A DNA stretch of 64,000 nucleotides from Adiantum capillus-veneris (Eukaryota; Streptophyta; Polypodiopsida; Polypodiales; Pteridaceae): NCBI GenBank assembly GCA_014529385.2, contig CM043964.1, positions 2,901,497 through 2,965,496 of the forward strand, written 5' to 3'. Below the pieces are notes generated by a model that saw nothing but the letters and a program-made list of their open reading frames with translations, did not search any database and was not told where the DNA came from. The position numbers and the translations under genes are program-made. Shown here piece after piece: positions 56,482-64,000 of the stretch (positions are counted from its first letter, which is position 1; each line of letters opens with the position of its first letter).

Positions 56482-57640
56482 ATGGGTGCTACTAGTGTGG
56501 AGGATCAACAACAAAGAGTTTGTGACCTCATCCATAGCGTCATTGAGTTAGAGAGACAGAACAAGGAGATCAACATGCCTTCAAAGAGTCTCATTAGATT
56601 CTTGGATACAAGAAAGGCTAAACAATCCGCAAATGGAGACTCCCTCAGTAAGTCCGATGGATCCTCTATATTTTGTTTCTCCAGGGGTCTCAGTGCAATC
56701 TAAGCCCACAAGTGATAGCTTTACCTTTCCAAGTCTATCTCATCTTTCGCTTCATGACACCATGGCTACCATGCCTACCCCAATGATGGGCATGCCAAGA
56801 AACACGCCATGGACATCATTTGTTAGTAAAGCACCGCTACATGGTAGCTCAATGCCTACAATAGTACCTACAAGTGTGTACCAATCGTATACACCCATGG
56901 GTCCTCGTACTCATGTAGTCCCTACCCTCCCATTGTTTCAACTACCTATGCTCCGCAACCACAACACCCAAGGTCTTACTTCCATGGGACTATACTGGCT
57001 AGCATTAGCATGTCACATCCGACATCTACTATGCCTAGGGCCACACATATGAACTATAGACCACCACATGTCACAACATCGTACCCAACGTGGAACCCAA
57101 GGGCTTCATATGCGCCAGGCCCAATGCCAATACCTACTCCACATGTAGTATCTGGAACACCTCCACCCACGGTTCCTACTCACTTAGGTGACTTGGAAAC
57201 ATTTGCTCAAGCTATTGGTCAATCTATTGCTGAGAATATGTGTAACACGCTTGATAGAGAGCCTAGAAGTAAGGCAATACAAATAGCCAAGCTCACACAA
57301 AAATTTAGTGGAGACGAGGATGTGAGAAAGCATATCGAAGTGTTTGAACAAATATGCGATTCTTTAGGAGAACACAATGACCTGCATAAGACTAATGCTT
57401 TAAGTCTAACCTTAAGTGGGAAGGCAGGGGATTGGTATAGAACCCTAAGGGTGGAAGAAAAAATGATTTACCCTACTCTTAGGAGACTGTTCTTGAAAGA
57501 ATACATACAAGAGGAGTGCTTTGGGGTGTAGCCTCCCAACTCCAAAAAGCCCAACGAGAGGAAGGAGAGTTGGTGAGAGACTTTATTAGTCGCTTGTAGC
57601 ATTTGAATTCTCGTTGTAATCCAAATGAGAGCTTCAATAA
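56482..57640 (+). pseudogene. gag: gag of element D (frameshifted)
   Basis: The frame begins MGATSVEDQQQRVCDLIHS, a helical N-terminus, then a Pro/Met/His-rich part and the conserved gag core FAQAIGQSIAEN, KLTQKFSGDEDVRKHIE, GKAGDWYRTLRVEEK. A 1-nt loss relative to C (near 56923) and another break near 56650 shift the frame. The core ends with a further break near 57520 (IQEE/CFGV). This copy shows the gag uninterrupted at the point where T sits in C. Confidence 0.75.
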
Positions 57641-58037
57641 TAATCAATTGCTGGATAGATTCATTAGGGGATTACAACATGAGGATATCTACAATGGCCT
57701 AGTCATTAGAGGTATCACCACTTGGGAAGCTGTCACCACCAATGCGATCCAATTGGAGGATAATTTAATGATTCCAGGATAAAGAGTGTCTGTGGAGACT
57801 AAATCTATTAGCTTGCAAGCATCAGATGCATCAACCAATGACCCTAAAGCCTATTGCTAAGGAGCCAAAGATATCAGAGATGACTTTTGCAATAGGAACT
57901 TATCCAAACCCTACAGAGGAGATTGAGCAAGTCAAGCAATTAAGGAGATTGAGCAAGTCAAGCAATTAAGGAGTTTAGTAGAAGATACCCAAAGGGATCT
58001 AGAACCAGCACGTAGGTAGATCTAGATTATAGACACA
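57641..58037 (+). pseudogene. Decayed gag C-terminal region of D
   Basis: Broken frames match E (LVIRGITTWEA, then the NAIQLEDNL-type sequence). A short tandem duplication GGAGATTGAGCAAGTCAAGC occurs twice at about 57920-57965. Confidence 0.5.
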
Positions 58038-58427
58038 ATGTTTCCTACGCAACAACAACCTCACCAAGTCCATAGACCCTTAGACATACCTAGTGTCATC
58101 CAAGAAGAAAGTGACCTAAAGTCATGGGAAAGTGGGCGTACTCACTTCTTGATGGAAATAATGTTTACAGAGGGACTACATGATCCTATCAAAGAAATGG
58201 AGATCCCATCTTCCCCACGTCAAGGGATTGAAGTCCAAAAGGTGCCGTTAAACATTTCCAAATTGATGGATTTCATGTCTTCAGAAGTTAGAACCACCAT
58301 CATGTCCAAACTATATAAAGACCCTGAGCTAGTCTCAGCTCTTGAATCCTTCCTCAATGGAGAACTAAAGTTTGGGCTTCACAGATGGATGGAGCTGGAG
58401 AGATTCCAACAAAGGAAGAACACTTAG
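58038..58427 (+). pseudogene. Family-C linker ORF between gag and protease (D)
   Basis: An open frame of 129 codons, with a Gln/Pro/His-rich start and a helical end (SKLMDFMSSEVRTTIMSKLY). No zinc knuckle is present. It lies directly before the protease frame and is probably part of the original Gag-Pol polyprotein. Confidence 0.5.
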
Positions 58428-59199
58428 ATTCACAACCCAACCTAGACGAGCACCTTGTTATCGAAATACATGTTAACAAGTTGGGACAATACGTTGAGGG
58501 TGATGAATCCAATGCGACCATACCAATCACTACCAAGGGATTAACTGTGAAGGGAATCCTTGATGGTGGCGCTGGGGTTAGCATTGTGACTAAAAATTGA
58601 TGGGAAACAATGGAATACCACACCTTGCAACCACGACCATAGTAGTGAAGATGGCCAATGGGTCTATTGTTAAACCTATTGGGATACTAGAAGATCTCAA
58701 AATCAAGGTCTTTGGACATAAAATAAGAGTTAGCTTCATTGTTATGGATTTCTCCAAGCACACTATGGCATCTGAGATGATCTTAGGACGTCCTTTCATG
58801 AGGGAAGCAAAAATGGTTCATGACTGGTCTAAAAACCATGTCTACTTTCAGTTCCAAGATTCTGTCATTCGAGTGGATCTTGTGAGTGGTCGAGCACATC
58901 CTCGAGGAAACAGGTTTATAATTGGTCATAGATATGACATTACAGTTCACTCGGACCCGTTGCAGTATTGTTACACGTGTAAAGCGGATACTGATGTTGG
59001 GGAAGATTCTTCTTATATGGATGTACTACCTGGGATGACTGAGTCGGACAATGTGGATTGGGTCCACCTAGTAGCAACCATAGACACTTGGGGAAATAGG
59101 GGGACAACCTGGGTAACACCACCTGAGGAGAATGAAATGTCCGTACCCTTAAATATGCTACAAGCAATGCATATAGCTTCTGACAAGACTCAATCTAAT
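58385..59199 (+). pseudogene. Retropepsin and acidic module of D
   Basis: KGILDGGAGVSIVTKN carries the D-G-G-A active-site loop (about 58555-58600). A stop/frameshift follows at 58598, after which the fold continues (VVKMANGSIVKPIGI, MILGRPFM, 58597-58830). Next comes the conserved YCYTCKADTDVGEDSSYMDV / DNVDWVHLVATIDTWGN module shared with E. At about 59180 the sequence jumps to the 3' ORF through a deletion. Confidence 0.7.
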
Positions 59200-59870
59200 A
59201 TAACGAAGAAAACATACAAGTGGGTCTCTAAACCTTCTTTGGCGACCATAGCTAGTGCTAAAAAACAAAAGCCTTGTAAGAAACGCCCACTCGCTCCAAG
59301 AAATGTACGGAAACGTGGCAGTGGATTCCTAAACGACTATTGGAAGCCCGAGGCTACTATCAAGGAAATGATCAAATCTGGGTGCCAAAACGTAGATTGT
59401 GTTCTTACTTGTCACCTGGCCCATGTGTGCCCAATCCTGTAGCTCCAAAATGAATCAACGATTGCGGAAAGAAAAAACTCACAGAATGCTACACACCCGC
59501 TCCAGAGCTAGTTTGGGTATCGAAGAAAAAACGATTTGTTCCACCTAGCTCAGGAAGGAGGGAGTCCCATGAAGTTTCTAGCTCCTCATGTAATGCATCC
59601 ATAGAGGTAAAAGCTTCTCCACAGCCTCCACCTACAATAGTGGACCTCCATAAAGCTACAAAGGAATCCACACCTTCCAGTGTTCAAGAATCACTTGATG
59701 AACCACTTCAAATTAGATCCTGGTAGAGTACCTTACCGCCCTTGCAACTCAACGAGGTACCTAAGGTAATAGAAAACTACTGGCAAAAATCCTCACCTAT
59801 TACAAACTGGAACAATTGGTTTCAAAGGGTGACGAGCACATTTCAAACAGTATGACCTACCCAAGGAAGG
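59200..59870 (+). pseudogene. Family-C 3' ORF in D
   Basis: The sequence includes NITKKTYKWVSKPSLATIAS, then NDYWKPEATIKEMIKSGCQN and LTCHLAHVCPIL (to stop 59440-59442). In the next frame it continues with ELVWVSKKKRFVPPSS and ENYWQKSSPITNWNNWFQ. The same order is seen in C (35040-35700), so this is a conserved element-encoded protein of unknown function, not RT debris. Confidence 0.5.
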
Positions 59871-61503
59871 GGGGAAGTATTCGTTCACGTCAGCCTATTG
59901 AATTATTTCCCTCTTAACCTTCTTTCCCTGACCTCTCAATCTCCCAATCTTAGGGAATGTGCATATAAAGCCTTATACTCACAAAAAACAAAAAAATAAA
60001 GAGCAAGAGCAATTAGCAAACGAGTATGCACAATAAAAGTCAAAACATTGACCCAGACCTACACATTTACATCCGATACACTGAAACAGAAACCCATGTC
60101 ATCAAACACCTTTGATCCTCATCACTCGAGTGATGGAGGGTAGGTAGGATTAGTACGATAGGAGTGTTTTTGTTTTAGAGTTTAGTAATTAGCAAAGTTC
60201 CTTTTTCTTACTTATGTGCCTCCTAGAGGTATTCTTTGTGTTTCCTCGTGTGTACATGAACGTGTTGCTGTTGTTTGGATTTGGACCTTCATGGAATCTT
60301 TCTCTCGTTCACACTTCAAATCAAGCGCGACCATGAACACAAACAGGTGTTTCTTGTCCATTAGCATTGCCCCTTATATTTTTGCATCCATGTTTGTGTG
60401 CTTTAATTGTGATTGGTAGCATAATATTCAGTACATTTTCTTAGTATCAAACATTAAATTCAATGTAATTTTTTGTCATAATCACTTGTCTAGGTTTAAA
60501 AATCAAGCAGTCCGACTAAGCTAGTTTGACCAAGCTAGACGTTAGAGATCTTCTCTTAATACCATGGGGAATGCCTTACTAATTATCAATGGTTACTTAG
60601 GTTCTTAATTCGATTTAGGCAGCATTGTTTGAAATGTACTAGGGCTTTCTAGTGGGCTTAGTCCCTATTGACCTTTAGCTTAAGTATTATAAAGGGAGTT
60701 TACTAGTGTGATGAGCATGGGGAGGATAACAATGTTATATGACCCCCCAAAGTTACAAAATTAAAATGCTGAAAACGAACAAACAAAAAATCAAAGTGCC
60801 ACAATGTAAAATCTTAAGCTGGACGAGAAATCTCATCTTGATTTGATACTCCACTCACATGTATCGCCTATGGTACTAGAGCCCTAGAGGTTCCCAGTGT
60901 GGGCACTTTTCCTTGAAAAGCAAACAACCCAAGCCATACAAAATAAGCACACACATCAAAATTTAATCACTGTGAAAAGACTTTGGGGGGTCAAAGAAAA
61001 GGAAATAAGTCTGGCGATGATTTCATGAGCAATTCCTTTTATCGTAGCTTAAAATACAAGGTCTTCTAGGTATAGCCTCTAGTCAGCCCTCGGACATGAA
61101 ATACTTGGCTCTCGCGATTAAACAACTTAATTGACCAGAGAAAATTAAGAAGCTTACCCATGGTATTAATAGTCGATCTTTAGTGCCTTTTGACCATTGA
61201 ATTAGCGACCCCGAACTTGTTTAGTTTTTTACCTTCCCAACTATTTATGAATTTGATTATATTGCAATTTAATGTTTATTGCTGACAAATGGTTTAGATT
61301 TATGCTACCAATCAATTTTATGCCTAAAACTGCATATGCTTTTTAATTCTATATGAGAATGCAGTTACTGTGCTAATGTTGTTTGATTTTGCAGTGAGAC
61401 TGAAGAAGGCTAAGGACATTCATCTTAAATGCTCTTCCACCTCAACGAATGAGCTTCAACTCAATAGCTTCTGAGGACAGAATCTACATCAGGAAGGGGG
61501 GCA
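59871..61503 (+). other. 3' tail of D, non-coding, with polypurine tract
   Basis: No gene is seen. Positions 60214-60330 match the end of C (36425-36534). Positions 61040-61500 match the inverted tails at 36818-37130 and 55984-56440. It ends AGGAAGGGGGGCA directly before the LTR, a clear polypurine tract. Confidence 0.65.
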
Positions 61504-62010
61504 TGTTAACCCTCACGCACATTCCTATCACCTACGACAGACACTGTATTATTTATTTGGTAGAGTCAGGTACCGGGCTTGTCGGTCCAATAGGAAAAGA
61601 ATAAGAGTGATCACCGATGAGAGGCGCATTGTAACTAGAACATTCAAGGGATTAGTTGGCTAAGCATGGGCGCCCAAGTGTGAATGGGGCAAGCTCATAT
61701 AAAAGTCAACTAAACCTCAAATTCACTCATGCTCTCATTTGTGCAATTGAAGAGTGCTCTTGCTCCATCTCCATCTCCTTGTGTGTGTGTGTGTATGCGT
61801 GAGAGAGAGAGAGAGTACGATTGAGCATTGCGACGGTGGCACGACGGCGGTGAGGCGGTTGAGCGTGGCGTAGCGGCATATGCCTCTTCTTCGTGGCGAG
61901 GAATCCTCCACGACAACAAGCGTAGAGCGGTGAGTGACACACCATTGCCATCTTTGAGCTTACTAGTTTAGGCTTGTTGTGTGCTTGGATCCATTTGTGG
62001 CTCGCACACA
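61504..62010 (+). repeat. 3' LTR of family-C element D
   Basis: 507 bp from TGTTAACCCTCACG to GGCTCGCACACA. The start is fixed by the polypurine tract, and the end by the LTR edge at 36535 in element E. It contains CATATAAAAG (about 61696-61705), a likely TATA box, and GT and GA microsatellites near 61783-61816. Confidence 0.8.
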
Positions 62011-62132
62011 GTCTATCGGCAAGTTCCTTGCATTGACACGTGCGACATATGTGCACATTTTTGGCCCCCTTCTTGATGTAGATTCCATCATCGAAAGCTA
62101 TTGAGTTGAAGCTCATTCATCGAGGTGGAAGA
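62011..62132. other. Family-C tail fragment, inverted
   Basis: From about 62068, TGGCCCCCTTCTTGATGTAG followed by GAAAGCTATTGAGTTGAAGC is the reverse complement of the polypurine-side tail at 61440-61500. No gene. Confidence 0.55.
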
Positions 62133-62318
62133 TGAAGGGGATCGGGGAGCACCACAGACGGAGAGTGAGCGAGAGAAGGAGACACACACACGATGTGGGT
62201 GGGGAGACACAAAGAGTGCGCAGCCCCCTATACACTTATGCTATGTATAAGGTATACATGCCAGTGGGCGCCGAGACTCTAGGCGGCCGGGCAAGGCACA
62301 GACGCATATACCCCAACA
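62133..62318 (-). repeat. 3' LTR of element I
   Basis: 186 bp, TGAAGGGGATCGG to CCCCAACA on the plus strand (TGTTGGGG...CCTTCA on the element's strand). The partner LTR lies outside the window. Confidence 0.65.
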
Positions 62319-62397
62319 ACCTCCCACTTAAAGGCGAATGTGCCTTTAAGCAAGAGAACCTAGTCTAAAGACTACAAAAGGCGAGAGAAAACCGCTC

Positions 62398-63969
62398 TCA
62401 ACCGATACCCACTGGCTGGCTGTGATCGTGTGCATCCGGCTGTCCTGCTCCCGTGTAAGTCCATACACCACCAGACATACCGCACACGTATTGCAAGTAT
62501 GTACTCAATACCTGCATATCTCCCTCGTGCACTATGCCACCATCAGTCAACAAACGACTGACAAACCCAACTGCAAATGCTCCCACTGCAGCTGCGATAT
62601 CCGGTCTCAAGATCAACATCTCATACATGAGACCACCGAATGCCGATGCAATGCTAGCGGGCCCTGCTAGCTCTACGGAGCATGCATCAACATATATATC
62701 CCTGGCAATAGGCATCTCTGTCTGACAAGGTGTGTCAGCCACATGCATCTCCTGACTGTCCACAAAAGACGCATCAACCTGTCGTGCAGCCTCGGAGCAA
62801 ACCAGCTGCTCTAGATGTCTGCTGGAAGACATATCCTGCACAACTATATCCCCATGCTCACTGTCGAGCATAGAAAGGAATGACTGCATAATTGCTGGCA
62901 TCTCAGTCTCCTCTGCAATCATCCACTGCAAACATGACCACTCAATCTGTTGTGACTCACTAGAGCTCTCATGCTCTAACTCCGTATGCATAGACTCTTG
63001 CACAACGTCCTCCTGTCATGACTCACTAGAGCAAGACTGCTCTACATGTCTATCCTGCATAGAAGTATCTCTCACAACTGACTCTCTACTTTGCTCAGTC
63101 ACTAGCAAAGCATGCATGTCTGACTCTGTCACCTCTCTGTGTGACTGCTCAAGTCGTGCCCCAAGTGTGTGCACAACGAGCTCACTACTCTGCACTCCAT
63201 GCAAAGGACCCTGCAACCCATGAGCAAAAGAGACTGTCCGGGTCTCTCGCTCTCTGCATGGATGTAACAAGATTGAGACTCGACCATCTCGCACCAGTAC
63301 TACGTGCAATGGGTACCATGTGCCAACTCTAGCACCTCTCACAATCACTAGCGAACCCAAATGCATCACAAAATCTCGCTCTCGTAGCGAAATCTGACAT
63401 CCACTATCCCGTAACTGTCTAACTGAGATCAAATCCCGTCTCAGATCTGGCACATAACGCACATGACGCAGGGTAAATCTCATACCACTGGGCAAGGACA
63501 AACATACGTCTCCTGCACCCTCAATGTCATACACAGCACCATCAGCCATGTGCACACAGCCAAGTCTCCCACTAGAAAACGTGCTAAACCACTCACGATG
63601 CGACGTGACATGGAAAGTAGCATCTGAATCTAGTAACCAATGTGAAGACAATGTGCAATCCGATATGCAATCCGTAGACATAAGATAGTCTGAAGACAAG
63701 CTAGATGTAAATGTGACATCGCCGTCACAAGCATACTCAGTAACCACCGTACTGATCTCACTAGCATCTGTCGTGCCCAAATCTGCATCACGTATCTGTC
63801 GCCTCCGTTGTCTCAAACGCCTGAAACATCGACGCCTAATGTGCCCTCTATGTCCACAATGCCAACATGTCAAGTCTCTATGCCGTCGAGACTTGCGTGT
63901 GGGATCAATCTCTCCCATGGACATAGAAGTGGGACTAGACTTCCCTGTAGACATGGATGTCGCGTACAT
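62398..63969 (-). pseudogene. Gag-protease protein of element I with unknown C-terminus, one stop
   Basis: One frame of about 520 codons is broken by TGA at 63016-63018. From the N-terminus it has a zinc knuckle CWHCGHRGHIRRRC (about 63860); a copia-type protease region SSHWLLDSDATFHVTSHREW (about 63600), where the active-site D-S-G-A reads D-S-D-A; and HVRYVPDLRRDLISVRQLRD, as in copia proteins ahead of the integrase. After that come Ser/Glu/His-rich sequence and a C-terminal domain with a hydrophobic stretch (PDIAAAVGAFAVGFVSRLLT) that I do not recognise. Integrase, RT and RNase H are absent, so the element is non-autonomous. The true start may lie beyond the window. Confidence 0.6.
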
Positions 63970-64000
63970 AGCATGTAAACTCTGCCATAAAGCATGAGTT

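Larger units (their letters stand above)
56441..62010 (+). mobile_element. Ty3 family-C derivative D lacking RT and integrase
   Basis: In order: gag (56482-57640), a further gag/linker ORF (58038-58427), protease, the acidic module, the 3' ORF, a long tail, polypurine tract, and LTR 61504-62010. Comparison with C and E shows that RT, RNase H, integrase and the second protease-like ORF were deleted at about 59180. Its own 5' LTR is not seen in place. Confidence 0.7.
62133..64000 (-). mobile_element. Copia-type element I, 3' part (continues past window)
   Basis: The left boundary is a short 3' LTR (62133-62318) preceded on the minus strand by the polypurine stretch TTTAAGTGGGAGGT. Upstream (higher coordinates) lies a gag/protease-type frame that runs to the window end. 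No integrase or RT lies between the protease and the LTR. Confidence 0.7.

Overview
The window looks like heterochromatin-like, repeat-packed nuclear DNA of a land plant. I found no intact host gene, tRNA or full rRNA gene. The evidence for a plant is plant-type Ty3 and copia retrotransposons, initiator-Met-type primer sites (TGGTATCAGAGC), and a short LTR carrying a 5S-rRNA-derived segment as in Cassandra TRIMs of vascular plants. A seed-free vascular plant such as a fern is my best guess, but the sequence alone does not prove it.

Left half (1-36534). A degenerate Ty3 element of 'family C' runs on the + strand. Its gag is split at 2034/31041 by a 29-kb DNA transposon, here called 'T' (2035-31040). 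T has about 20-bp terminal inverted repeats starting GGGTGAAAGCAT and a 4-bp GGCA target duplication. T carries two convergent gene sets. On the minus strand is a two-exon DDE-type transposase (30750 to 26901). On the plus strand is a multi-exon cargo locus (2687 to 25930) encoding a coiled coil, a RING-like zinc domain, three exact-period 80-residue acidic repeats, and an FCP1/NIF-like HAD phosphatase domain whose second motif-I Asp is Asn. The cargo ORF is interrupted by Ty3 element A (minus strand, 7306-24716). A's 5' LTR is itself interrupted by a close relative, element B (plus strand, 15724-24433). Removing A, B and the duplicated target bases restores the cargo reading frame exactly. 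A and B encode a Tat-like Gag-Pol with an extra RNase H domain; B has only two nonsense codons.

Middle (36535-55637). A minus-strand family-C copy (E) is broken in gag by element F, a Ty3-type element with about 2.2-kb LTRs that encodes only Gag. F's 3' end holds two further insertions. Copia element J (45184-50420) is structurally complete with 5-bp target duplications and five in-frame stops. A non-autonomous copia derivative G (50609-53605) contains a 187-bp LTR (H) with a 5S-like segment.

Right (55638-64000). There are rearranged family-C pieces, then a family-C derivative D lacking RT and integrase, its 3' LTR (61504-62010), and the 3' part of a further minus-strand copia-type element (I) that leaves the window.

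The order of events follows from the nesting: C before T before A before B, and E before F before J and G. The item most worth pursuing is transposon T: a large TIR element with an unassigned DDE transposase and a phosphatase-domain cargo gene, whose introns are filled with the palindrome TGCTATATAGCA.
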